Of a stretch of DNA of 9,784 nt, positions 1 to 6,838 are shown one piece after another. The notes below the pieces were generated by a model. That model did not search any database and was not told the DNA's origin. It saw nothing but the letters and a program-made list of their open reading frames with translations. The stretch comes from PALSA-660 sp036508075 (lineage in GTDB: Bacteria; Actinomycetota; Coriobacteriia; Anaerosomatales; PALSA-660): contig DATCIA010000080.1 of assembly GCA_036508075.1 (NCBI GenBank), positions 1 through 9,784 on the forward strand. The letters run 5' to 3'. Within the stretch, counting starts at the first letter, position 1, and each line of letters begins with the position of its first letter. The position numbers and the translations under genes are program-made.

Positions 1-157
1 GGGCCGACGGCGGCTCGTGGGCCGGGGGCGCCGGCGCCGTAGACACCGGGGGCGGCGGGATCTCGGGCGGAGCCGGCGGGGCGACCGCCAGCGCAGTGCC
101 GCACGCCGGGCAGAACCGAGCGCCGTCCGCGACCTGTCCACCGCACTGCGGGCACAT
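1..157 (-). CDS. Zinc-ribbon protein, N-terminal part (runs off left edge)
   Basis: The first 52 codons of a gene read leftwards off the window. The N-terminus carries two CxxC pairs (C2, C5, C16 and C19, in the contexts CPQCG and FCPACG), which is the double-knuckle zinc-ribbon signature. A proline/alanine-rich stretch, very probably a flexible linker, follows from about residue 24. Proteins of this kind often continue into a membrane helix or a regulatory or FHA-like domain, but that part is outside the window, so no function can be assigned. The ATG at 157 is directly preceded in frame by a GTG at 160. A purine-rich AAGGGG lies about 10 bases upstream of the ATG and about 7 upstream of the GTG, so either could be used. 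The gene diverges from the oxidase operon and there is no sign of a functional link to it. Confidence 0.72.
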   Translation of the reverse strand, partial: MCPQCGGQVADGARFCPACGTALAVAPPAPPEIPPPPVSTAPAPPAHEPPSA

Positions 158-331
158 CACGTGACCACCCCTTCGCGCTGAGCGGCCGTAGCGCGACCGG
201 TCCCGTCGTCTGCGCAGATGATAGTCCCGCCCCACGGACTCCCCGCCACGGGGCGGTTGATGCGCAACACCGTATGGGTATCTGTGGGAGGAGCAGGCAC
301 GGCTTCGGGGCGCCGACACGGGGGTGGTTTC
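158..331. other. Divergent intergenic region with several short inverted repeats
   Basis: This region separates the minus-strand zinc-ribbon gene from ccoN and should contain the promoter(s) of both. Visible elements are an 8-base perfect palindrome GACCGGTC at 195-202, another, CTGCGCAG, at 210-217, and a 7-base inverted repeat CCGCCCC/GGGGCGG at 227-233 and 250-256. A competing small hairpin CCCCG-cca-CGGGG lies at 241-253. A weak sigma70-like pair, TTGATG (257-262) and TATCTG (279-284) with a 16-base spacer, is the best promoter candidate I see for the oxidase operon. It matches the -10 consensus at only about half its positions. An open frame continues upstream from ccoN through part of this region, but it looks non-coding because it resembles no CcoN N-terminus. 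Confidence 0.4.
320..327 (+). promoter_or_regulatory. Probable ribosome binding site of ccoN
   Basis: The G-rich GGGGGTGG ends 4 bases before the GTG at 332, with the GGGGG core 7 bases away. It supports the GTG start over the in-frame ATGs at 218 and 260, which would add 38 or 24 residues with no counterpart in the family. The ATG at 260 also has a GGGGCGG a few bases upstream, so the choice is probable rather than certain. Confidence 0.5.
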
Positions 332-1756
332 GTGTTCAGTTGGAGGAAGGACAACAGCGCTGCTGCGAACTTCATGGTCTCGGCGGCGATCTGGCTCGTC
401 ATCGGCGTGCTGATGGGGTTGGTCCTGGCGATCGAGTTCGTCTTCCCCGACTTCGCCCGAGGCATCCCGTGGCTCGTCTTCGGGCGGCTGCGCCAGGCGC
501 ACGTCAACACCGTGCTGTTCGCGTGGCTGTCGGGAGCGATGATGGGCATGTGGCTCTACATCGTGCCCCGTCTCACCGGCCGCAAGATCTGGAGCGAGCG
601 GCTCGGCAACCTGTGCGCGCTGTTGTGGAACCTGGCGCTCGCCGGCGGGATCGTCGGCATCCTGCTCGCGTTCACGCAGAGCCGCGAATACGCCGAGCTC
701 ATCTGGCCGATCGACATCGCGGTCATGGTCGTGCTGATCCTGAACATGATCAACATCTACATGACCATCCGACGGCGGGTGGAGCCGAGACTCTACGTGA
801 GCCTCTGGTACATCATCGGGACGGTCATCTGGTTCCCGATGCTGTACCTCATCGGCAACGTCATGTGGAACCCGCCCACGGGAGCGCTGACGGGGATCAA
901 CGACGCCATCTTCAACTGGTTCTACGGCCACAACGTGCTCGGTCTGTGGTTCACGACCGGGCTGCTCGCGGTCATCTACTTCATCATCCCTCGCGAGACC
1001 TCGACGCCGCTGTACAGCCACTTCCTGTCGCTGATCGCGTTCTGGGGAACCGCGTTCTTCTACACGGGGGTCGGAGCGCATCACCTGTTGTGGGCGCCGA
1101 TCCCCTACTGGCTCAAGACCATCGCAGTCGCCGAGAGCTTCGCCATGGTCATCCCGGTGCTCGCGTTCATGTTCAACATCCTGCTCACCATGCGCGGCAA
1201 CTGGGGACGGCTCAGATCGAGCGTGCCACTCCTGTACGTGATCACCGGCTGGGCCGCCTACGTCCTGGTGTCGTTCCAGGGGTCGAACGAGGCGCTGCGA
1301 GGCGTCAACGAGCTCACGCACTTCACCCAGTACGTCCCGGGGCACGCGCACCTGGCGTTGCTGTTCTTCGGTGCTTCGACCCTCATCGGCGGCCTCTACT
1401 ACGCGCTTCCGCGGATCTACGGCTGCTCGCTGTGGAGCACCCGGCTGGCCAAGGCACAGTACGCGTTCTACGTCGTCGGGTTCGCCGCGTTCTTCCTCGG
1501 GTTCATGTTCGTGGGGCTCGACCAGGGCGCCTCGTGGGTGCACCAGGGTCTGCCGATCTGGTCGGTGCTTCCGGGGCTGCGTCCGTTCTTCGCGCTTCGG
1601 GTCATGGGCGGCGCGCTACTCGTCGTGAGCTTCGCGATGTTCGCCTACAACGTGCTGGCCACGGTCATCGTGCGCCGGCCGCTGCAGGTCCCGACGCTCG
1701 TCTCCCCCATGACCGCGCCCCGCGCCGAGATGGCGGAAGGCGGTGAGCGGCCGTGA
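332..1756 (+). CDS. ccoN: cbb3-type cytochrome c oxidase subunit I (catalytic CcoN)
   Basis: This is the catalytic, polytopic membrane subunit of a C-family haem-copper oxidase. It reduces O2 to water at a haem b3-CuB centre and conserves energy as proton motive force. Counting from the GTG start (474 residues, the usual CcoN length), the ligands are all visible. H57 in RQAHVNT is the low-spin haem b ligand. H200 in FYGHN and the pair H250-H251 in GAHHLL are the CuB ligands. Y244, 44 residues after H200, fits the cross-linked tyrosine, which in cbb3 enzymes lies on a different helix from that of A-type oxidases. H338 and H340 in PGHAHL fit the haem b3 and second haem b ligands. Hydrophobic segments fill the rest of the chain. 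The stop codon overlaps the next gene's GTG by four bases (GTGA), implying translational coupling. An in-frame extension to 218 exists but is unlikely to be translated. The family assignment is very secure. Confidence 0.95.
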   Translation: MFSWRKDNSAAANFMVSAAIWLVIGVLMGLVLAIEFVFPDFARGIPWLVFGRLRQAHVNTVLFAWLSGAMMGMWLYIVPRLTGRKIWSERLGNLCALLWNLALAGGIVGILLAFTQSREYAELIWPIDIAVMVVLILNMINIYMTIRRRVEPRLYVSLWYIIGTVIWFPMLYLIGNVMWNPPTGALTGINDAIFNWFYGHNVLGLWFTTGLLAVIYFIIPRETSTPLYSHFLSLIAFWGTAFFYTGVGAHHLLWAPIPYWLKTIAVAESFAMVIPVLAFMFNILLTMRGNWGRLRSSVPLLYVITGWAAYVLVSFQGSNEALRGVNELTHFTQYVPGHAHLALLFFGASTLIGGLYYALPRIYGCSLWSTRLAKAQYAFYVVGFAAFFLGFMFVGLDQGASWVHQGLPIWSVLPGLRPFFALRVMGGALLVVSFAMFAYNVLATVIVRRPLQVPTLVSPMTAPRAEMAEGGERP

Positions 1757-3702
1757 AGATGACGTTCAAGATCATCCTCGTCGGTGGTCTGCTCGTGTTC
1801 TTCGCGGTGGTGTCGGTGGTCGTCTTCGCCCCGGTCGCCCTGTGGAACCCGCCCGCGACCACTGTCGGGCAGGAACGCAACGAGGCACAGTCGCGGGGCC
1901 GGGAGCTGTTCCTCTCCAACGGGTGCAACTACTGCCATACGCAGTACGTCCGCGACGTCGATAACGCGATGGGACCGGTATCGCAGGGCGGCGACTACGC
2001 CTTCGACAACCCGCTCATCCTGGGGTCGGAGCGCACCGGACCGGACCTGTCGTACCTGGGCCGCAAGCGCAGCATGCAGTGGGAGATCGACCACCTGCGC
2101 GCGCCGCGCGAATACTCGCCGATGTCGATCATGGCGAGCTACTCCTTCCTGTCGGAAGCGCAGCTGCGCGACATCGCCGAGTACCTCTTCTACCTGGGCG
2201 ACCGCGCCGCGGCCGAGCAGATGATCACCTCGCCGGCCGAGTACGCGGAGACCACGGCGCCGGCCATGGCGACCGCCCTGCCGAACACGGGCCCGAACGC
2301 GCCCGCGCAGGGCTGGCCGACGTTCAAGGACTCCGGCCTCTACGAAGGCAAGCTCATCTACAACGCGCGCTGCATGACGTGCCACGGCTGCGGAGGCAAC
2401 GGGCTCGGGCACTACGGCGGGACGCTCATCGTCACGCCCGCCAACTTCAAGGTCGACCCGTTCCGCTCCATGCCGGACGACCAGTGGTTCTGGCACGTGT
2501 CGGAGGGCATCCAGGGCTCGGTCATGCCCCCCTGGAAGGAGAGCCTGACGGTCTCTCAGCGCTGGAACGTCATCCGCTACGTCCAGGAGATCTACGCCCA
2601 CCCGATCGAGCGGGACCCCAACGAGGGCACCCCGCCTGCCGCCTACCAGAAGAGCAACCCGCTGCCCGCGACGGTCGAGGTCCTCGACGCCGGCAAGCGG
2701 ATATGGGTCCGCGAGTGCCTCGTCTGTCACGGCGACGCGGGATCGGGCAAGGGGCCGTTCCGTGCGGGCATCGAGCCGGTGCCGCCGGACTTCTCCGACC
2801 TGGCCGGCTACTCCACCTACATCGATGCCGACTACTTCTGGCGTATCTCCGAAGGGGTGCCGTGGACCGGGATGCCCGCCTGGCGGGTTCAGTACACTCC
2901 CGCTGAACGCTGGCAGCTCGTCCACTACATCCGCGAGATGTTCACGCAGTCCGAGAAACAGCCCGCGCAGCTCGCCAAAGGCAGCGACTTCGACTTCCCC
3001 ACCACCATGAAGACGATGAAGGTGCCGGCCAACGCGAGCTACGAGGCCGGCAAGGCGCAGTTCCTCGCGCAGTGCGCCACGTGCCACGGGCTCGCGGGCG
3101 ACGGCGCCGGCATCGACGGCTCGTACCTCAAGCCCAAGCCTGCGGACCTGCGAAAGCTGCCGGCGCAGGTGGCGGCCGGGCAGTTCAAGGCGGGCACCGT
3201 CGACGGGGGCCTGCTCGCGCGCATCACGAACGGCATCAAGGTCACGGCGATGCCCTCGTGGGGCGAGTTCCTGACCGAGCGCGAACGCTTCAACGATGTC
3301 TCGTTCGTCAAGCGCTCCTTCGTCGACGGCACCGCCGGAATGGCGACCAGCGCGATGGGCGATGGCGCGGTGCCGGGACCCTACGTGCGCACCGACCCGG
3401 GCATCTTCCAGGCCGAGATCACGACCATCACGCCCGCCGCCGGCAAACCGCTCTACGAGCAGTGGTGCGCCACGTGTCATGGCCCGAGCGGCAAGGGCAA
3501 CGGGCCCGGGACTGCGGGGTTGGCCAGCGGTTCGCCGGCGCCGCTCCCCGTCGGCATGAGCAACGCGTACCTGTTCTACCGCATCCGCGAGGGCGTTCCC
3601 GGCACGATGATGTACGCCTTCCGTCCGGTGCTGACCGAGACCGAGGTCTGGAACCTGACGGCCTACCTCACCGGTCTCACCGGTGGGAAGTGGGGAGGAT
3701 GA
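1753..3702 (+). CDS. ccoO: Pentahaem CcoO-type subunit with four appended cytochrome c domains
   Basis: This is the electron-entry subunit of the cbb3 oxidase, anchored by one N-terminal helix (about residues 5-30) with the rest outside the membrane. Residues 45-150 are a CcoO domain: haem site C58-NY-C61-H62 followed by TQYVR, the family-typical GSERTGPDLS, and a probable axial Met127 in SIMASY. Four further class I-like cytochrome c domains follow, with CXXCH at 207-211, 322-326, 441-445 and 572-576. Their likely axial methionines are M258, M374, M500 and M619 or M620, in GSVMPPW, TGMPAW, TAMPSW and GTMMYA contexts. The total is 649 residues and five c-type haems, whereas CcoO is normally about 200 residues with one haem and CcoP has two. 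No second membrane helix is present. The GTG start overlaps the ccoN stop, with GGAAGGCGG about 9 bases upstream; the ATG at 1759 is an alternative. The oxidase role is secure. The partners of the extra haems are inferred. Confidence 0.93.
   Translation: MKMTFKIILVGGLLVFFAVVSVVVFAPVALWNPPATTVGQERNEAQSRGRELFLSNGCNYCHTQYVRDVDNAMGPVSQGGDYAFDNPLILGSERTGPDLSYLGRKRSMQWEIDHLRAPREYSPMSIMASYSFLSEAQLRDIAEYLFYLGDRAAAEQMITSPAEYAETTAPAMATALPNTGPNAPAQGWPTFKDSGLYEGKLIYNARCMTCHGCGGNGLGHYGGTLIVTPANFKVDPFRSMPDDQWFWHVSEGIQGSVMPPWKESLTVSQRWNVIRYVQEIYAHPIERDPNEGTPPAAYQKSNPLPATVEVLDAGKRIWVRECLVCHGDAGSGKGPFRAGIEPVPPDFSDLAGYSTYIDADYFWRISEGVPWTGMPAWRVQYTPAERWQLVHYIREMFTQSEKQPAQLAKGSDFDFPTTMKTMKVPANASYEAGKAQFLAQCATCHGLAGDGAGIDGSYLKPKPADLRKLPAQVAAGQFKAGTVDGGLLARITNGIKVTAMPSWGEFLTERERFNDVSFVKRSFVDGTAGMATSAMGDGAVPGPYVRTDPGIFQAEITTITPAAGKPLYEQWCATCHGPSGKGNGPGTAGLASGSPAPLPVGMSNAYLFYRIREGVPGTMMYAFRPVLTETEVWNLTAYLTGLTGGKWGG
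3692..3698 (+). promoter_or_regulatory. Ribosome binding site deciding the ccoS start
   Basis: GGGGAGG lies 9 bases before the ATG at 3708. It directly abuts the upstream in-frame ATG at 3699, which overlaps the ccoO stop as ATGA. A zero-base spacing could not support initiation at 3699, so the downstream ATG is preferred. Confidence 0.65.
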
Positions 3703-3707
3703 GCGCC

Positions 3708-3902
3708 ATGCCGCTCGGGCTGTGGGTGGTCGTCGGCTGGATGGCGCTGGTGTCGCTTTCCGGGCTCGTCCTGATCGCGTGGGGGCTTCGCACGCACCAG
3801 TTCGACGACATCGAGGACGCCAAGTACGCGATGCTCGAGGACAAGGAGCCGCTGGGCTGGCCGGGCCGGGACTCGGCGAAGGAGGGTCCGAGGCATGCCT
3901 GA
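3708..3902 (+). CDS. ccoS: cbb3-type oxidase assembly protein CcoS
   Basis: A 64-residue protein with one N-terminal transmembrane helix (about residues 4-25) followed by GLRTHQFDDIED. The QFDD motif just after the helix is the hallmark of CcoS, the small protein needed to insert the haem b/CuB cofactors into CcoN. The tail is charged and ends just inside the next gene. It lies between the haem c subunit and the other small membrane protein of the operon, whereas ccoS more often sits beside ccoI. The in-frame ATG at 3699 overlaps the ccoO stop but has no usable ribosome binding site spacing, so 3708 is chosen. The stop overlaps the following gene's start by eight bases. The call rests on the motif, the size and the context, and is good for so short a protein. 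Confidence 0.82.
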   Translation: MPLGLWVVVGWMALVSLSGLVLIAWGLRTHQFDDIEDAKYAMLEDKEPLGWPGRDSAKEGPRHA

Positions 3903-4203
3903 CAATGTCCTGGACATCGGAGGACAGTGGTTCTCCATCATCGCGGGCACGCTGACGCTGTTCGGCGCATGCATGGTGTTCGCGCTGCGCCACCGCTCCG
4001 GCACCAAGCCGGGAAGCGCCGGGAACCGGCCTCCCGAGGAGGAGGGCGATAGCGAGCGGGTCAGCCCCGACGGGTACATCGACAGCTTCGCCAACATCAT
4101 CTCGGAGGGCGGCGGCGGCCTGCCCGTCATGGGGATGGTCGCCGCCGGCGTGACGCTCGTGGCGTACTTCGCCTACATGATCCTGTTCTGGCAGCCGAAG
4201 TAG
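3895..4203 (+). CDS. Two-helix membrane protein resembling the CcoP (FixP) N-terminal anchor
   Basis: A 102-residue protein with helices at about 12-31 and 77-99, separated by a charged, proline-containing linker. It has no CXXCH and binds no haem c by itself. The layout matches the N-terminal membrane portion of two-helix CcoP subunits: a first helix beginning WFS and ending in a basic cluster (RHRSG), an acidic linker, then a D-G-(Y)-I segment and a Gly/Leu-Pro (GGLP) turn just before the second helix. In canonical CcoP this is the DGI...NPLP-WW region. I infer that it is a stand-alone CcoP anchor whose haem domains now sit on the enlarged CcoO. The first half alone could also pass for a CcoQ-like peptide, so a CcoQ/CcoP-anchor composite or an unrelated small subunit remains possible. 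GGAGGG lies 8 bases before the ATG, and the gene overlaps ccoS. Confidence 0.75.
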   Translation: MPDNVLDIGGQWFSIIAGTLTLFGACMVFALRHRSGTKPGSAGNRPPEEEGDSERVSPDGYIDSFANIISEGGGGLPVMGMVAAGVTLVAYFAYMILFWQPK

Positions 4204-4217
4204 GAGGGAAGAGGCCC

Positions 4218-4550
4218 GTGCCCTACATCTACGAGACCTCCTTCACGATCCAGCCCGACCAGATGGATCAGCTCGAGATCGGCCACTCCCTCGGTCGCGT
4301 GCTCGGGTTCCTGAAGGTCCGGCTCCCCGACGAACACGGGTTCATGACGTCGCGGGCGCTGTATTCGGTGGACGACCCGAAGACCACCCGCCTGGTGCTG
4401 ACCAGCGAGTGGGGCAGCTGGGAGGCGCTGGAGAAGCACCGCGACTCGGAGATGGCCGAGACCAAAGTGCTCTCCGAGTTCGAACCACACGTGAGCCCGG
4501 GCGACATGACCACGCGCATCTACGCCGAGATAGGGCCCAAGGGCTACTGA
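4218..4550 (+). CDS. Small ABM-like (dimeric alpha/beta barrel) protein
   Basis: A soluble 110-residue protein with no signal peptide or membrane helix. The order of segments, an N-terminal strand (YIYETSF), a helix, a strand (RALYSV), another strand (RLVLTSEW) and the helix SWEALEKHRDS, is typical of the antibiotic biosynthesis monooxygenase/dimeric alpha-beta barrel superfamily. Motifs like EW-x-x-x-E-A-L-x-x-H recur at this position in that superfamily. Members include quinol monooxygenases and IsdG-like haem-degrading enzymes, and many are uncharacterised, so the reaction cannot be named. Its place between the oxidase genes and the copper ATPase suggests an accessory role in haem, quinone or copper handling, which is inference only. 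It starts with GTG at 4218 with GGAGGG 9 bases upstream (4203-4208), 14 bases after the previous stop. The next gene's GTG follows its stop after a single base. Confidence 0.7.
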   Translation: MPYIYETSFTIQPDQMDQLEIGHSLGRVLGFLKVRLPDEHGFMTSRALYSVDDPKTTRLVLTSEWGSWEALEKHRDSEMAETKVLSEFEPHVSPGDMTTRIYAEIGPKGY

Positions 4551-4551
4551 C

Positions 4552-6825
4552 GTGGACCATTCTCAGATGCACGGGGACGCGAGCGCCTCCGGGATGGACC
4601 ACGCCCACATGCACGGAGGCGCCGCGCCGGCCAAGACGCCCGTCCCGGGCGGGCGCGCGGTCGCGTTCCTGACCGTCGACGGGCTCACCTGCCCTTCATG
4701 CGCCGAGGTCGTGTCGCGCACGGTGGCGCAGCACAAGGGCGTGAGGTTCTCCGACATCAACTTCGCGATGGGCAAGGCGCGTGTGGAGTACGACCCCGCA
4801 CTGACGGATACGGACGAGGTCGTGCGGCTGATCGAGCGCGCCGGCTACCGCGCGCGCGTCGTCGGGATCGAGGGCGGCGGATCCGAGGACAAGGGTGAGG
4901 AACGGACGCTCATCCAACTGCTCGTGGCGCTGGCCTTCGGCTTCCAAGTGGACATGTTCTATATGTCGCAGCTCTACGGGCTGTACGCCTCGGGGCTTGC
5001 AGGGTCGTCCCAGGCGCGGACCATCGGGCTGTTCATGTGGGCGGCTGCCACGCCCGTGCTCTTCTACGGCGGGCAGTCGTTCCTGGTCGGAGCGTGGGCC
5101 GGGCTGCGCGCGCGCACGGCGAACATGGACACGCTCGTGGCGCTCGGAACCCTCTCGGCGTACTTCTACAGCATCTACGCGGTACTCACCGGGCGTCCCG
5201 CCTACTTCGATTCCGTGAGCATGATCACCATGTTCATCATGGCCGGCCGCTACCTCGAGGTCGTCGGCGGCGCCCAGGCGCGCAAGGACGTCCGCGCGCT
5301 GCTCGAACTGCAGCCCGACCGTGCGTGGAGGATCGGCCCGGACGGCGCTCTCGCGGAGGTGCGCGCGATCGAGCTGGCGGCCGGGGACACGATCGTCGTG
5401 AAGTTCGGCGAGCGCGTGCCCGCCGATGCGACCGTCACCGACGGCACGGGGGCCGCGGACGAGGCGATGCTCACCGGCGAGTCGGCGGCGGCGCCAAAAC
5501 GCCCCGGCGACACGCTCTACGCGGGCACGGTGCTGCGCGAAGGCCCGCTGACCGCGCGGGTCGAGCGCCCCGTCGAATCGTCGCGTCTGGCCTCGATCCG
5601 CGCGCTGGTCGAGAAGACGCTGGCCGGACAGGCGCCCGTGCAGCGGCTGGCCGACGTCGCCTCGGGCTACCTGACCTTCGGCGTGCTCGGCGTGGCCGTG
5701 CTGACGTTCCTCGGCTGGTGGCTGGTGGCCGGCGCGTCCCCGGCGACCGCGCTGATCGCCTGCGTGGCCGTGCTGGTGGTCGCCTGCCCGTGTGCGCTCG
5801 GATTGGCCACACCCTTGGCGATCAGCGTCTCGCTCGGGCGCGCCACGCGCGCGGGCGTGCTCGTGCGCGTGCCCGCGGCGCTCGAGACCGCGGCGCTGGT
5901 GAGCGAGGTGGCGATCGACAAGACCGGCACGCTGACCGCGGGAAGGCTGCAGGTGACGGGCTCGGGAGCCGTCGCCGGCATCGACACCACCGACCTTCGG
6001 TGCGCAGCGGCATCGGTCGAGCAGTACTCGGAACACCCGCTCGGGCGGGCGATCGCGAGCTCGTGCCCGGAGGCGCCCGCCGCGAGCGGCGTCCGGTCGC
6101 TGCGCGGTCAGGGCGTCGAGGGCACGCTGGCAGACGGGCGCGCGGTGCGTGTCGGTTCCGAGGCGTTCATGCCGGCCGAGGCGCCCACAGAGTTGCTGGC
6201 CGACGCGGTCGCGCACTCCGACGCGGCCGAGAGCATCGTGTGGGTAGCTCTCGACGGGAGCGTGGCCGGCTTCATCGCGCTGCGCGACGAGGAGTTGCCC
6301 GGCGCGGCCAAGGCCGTCAGCGACCTGCGCGCGATGGGCCGCACGATCCTGCTGCTTTCCGGCGACAGCGAGGCGACGACCGCCGCCGTGGCGGGCAAGC
6401 TGGGCATCACCGACCACCGCAGCCGTCTGACACCCGAGGGCAAGGCCGCGGCGATCGCCGAGCGGCGGGCCACCGGCGCGCACGTGGCGATGGTCGGCGA
6501 CGGCGTCAACGACGCGCCCGCGCTGGCCGCGGCCGACCTGTCGGTGACCGTGTGGGGCGGCAGCGACGTGGCCGGCGAGACGTCGGACGTGGTGCTCGCA
6601 CGCCCCGACCTCGACCTGGTGCCGTGGTTCCTGCGCATGTCGGCCGCCACGCGCAGGGTCACGCGGCAGAACCTGGCTTGGGCTTTCGCCTACAACGCGA
6701 TCACGATCCCGCTGGCCGCGTTCGGCGTGATCAGCCCGGCGGTCGCCGCGGCGACGATGGCCGGCAGCAGTGTGCTGGTCGTAGGGAACTCGCTGCGGCT
6801 GAGGAGAATGGCGCGGCGCCCATAG
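4552..6825 (+). CDS. ccoI: Cu(I)-transporting P1B-type ATPase (CcoI/CopA type)
   Basis: An integral-membrane copper pump of 757 residues. The order is: a Met/His-rich N-terminal tail (1-22) with two near-identical MDHxxMHG units; one heavy-metal-associated domain with G44-LTCPSC; a first membrane block (about 118-235); the actuator domain with TGES at 308-311; the ion-binding CPC at 412-414; the phosphorylation site D456-KTGT; the nucleotide-binding H495-P496; the hinge motif GDGVND at 649-654; and two final helices. YN (714-715) and M736-x-x-S-S, which complete the Cu(I) site of subgroup IB-1, are present. The HMA loop reads GLTC instead of the usual GMTC. Position in the cbb3 operon argues for the CcoI/FixI role of supplying copper to the CuB site; detoxification as CopA cannot be excluded. 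The GTG start has AAGGG about 8 bases upstream. The stop lies 13 bases from the convergent gene. Confidence 0.92.
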   Translation: MDHSQMHGDASASGMDHAHMHGGAAPAKTPVPGGRAVAFLTVDGLTCPSCAEVVSRTVAQHKGVRFSDINFAMGKARVEYDPALTDTDEVVRLIERAGYRARVVGIEGGGSEDKGEERTLIQLLVALAFGFQVDMFYMSQLYGLYASGLAGSSQARTIGLFMWAAATPVLFYGGQSFLVGAWAGLRARTANMDTLVALGTLSAYFYSIYAVLTGRPAYFDSVSMITMFIMAGRYLEVVGGAQARKDVRALLELQPDRAWRIGPDGALAEVRAIELAAGDTIVVKFGERVPADATVTDGTGAADEAMLTGESAAAPKRPGDTLYAGTVLREGPLTARVERPVESSRLASIRALVEKTLAGQAPVQRLADVASGYLTFGVLGVAVLTFLGWWLVAGASPATALIACVAVLVVACPCALGLATPLAISVSLGRATRAGVLVRVPAALETAALVSEVAIDKTGTLTAGRLQVTGSGAVAGIDTTDLRCAAASVEQYSEHPLGRAIASSCPEAPAASGVRSLRGQGVEGTLADGRAVRVGSEAFMPAEAPTELLADAVAHSDAAESIVWVALDGSVAGFIALRDEELPGAAKAVSDLRAMGRTILLLSGDSEATTAAVAGKLGITDHRSRLTPEGKAAAIAERRATGAHVAMVGDGVNDAPALAAADLSVTVWGGSDVAGETSDVVLARPDLDLVPWFLRMSAATRRVTRQNLAWAFAYNAITIPLAAFGVISPAVAAATMAGSSVLVVGNSLRLRRMARRP

Positions 6826-6838
6826 TCACCGCGCGGCC

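Noticed and set aside
257..270. FNR/CRP-type site upstream of ccoN, suggested by TTGAT followed by AACAC
   Set aside because: The second half-site does not match ATCAA and the symmetry is only GTTG-N5-CAAC. That is too weak to call an operator.
218..331. N-terminal extension of CcoN from the ATG at 218 or 260
   Set aside because: The extra residues are not CcoN-like, and the length from the GTG at 332 fits the family and has an adjacent G-rich ribosome binding site.
1645..3993. Very long minus-strand open frame (782 codons) opposite ccoO and ccoS
   Set aside because: It is antisense to a gene with five clear haem motifs, has an Arg/Gly/Ala/Val-rich composition and no recognisable domain. 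Such frames are common opposite GC-rich genes.
4696..6483. Long minus-strand open frame (595 codons) opposite the copper ATPase
   Set aside because: The opposite strand carries every P1B-ATPase motif. The antisense product is low-complexity Arg/His/Gly-rich with no family signal.
6810..6820. Hairpin GGCGC-g-GCGCC at the end of the copper ATPase gene as a terminator
   Set aside because: The loop would be one base and no T-tract follows on either strand, so it is not a credible intrinsic terminator.
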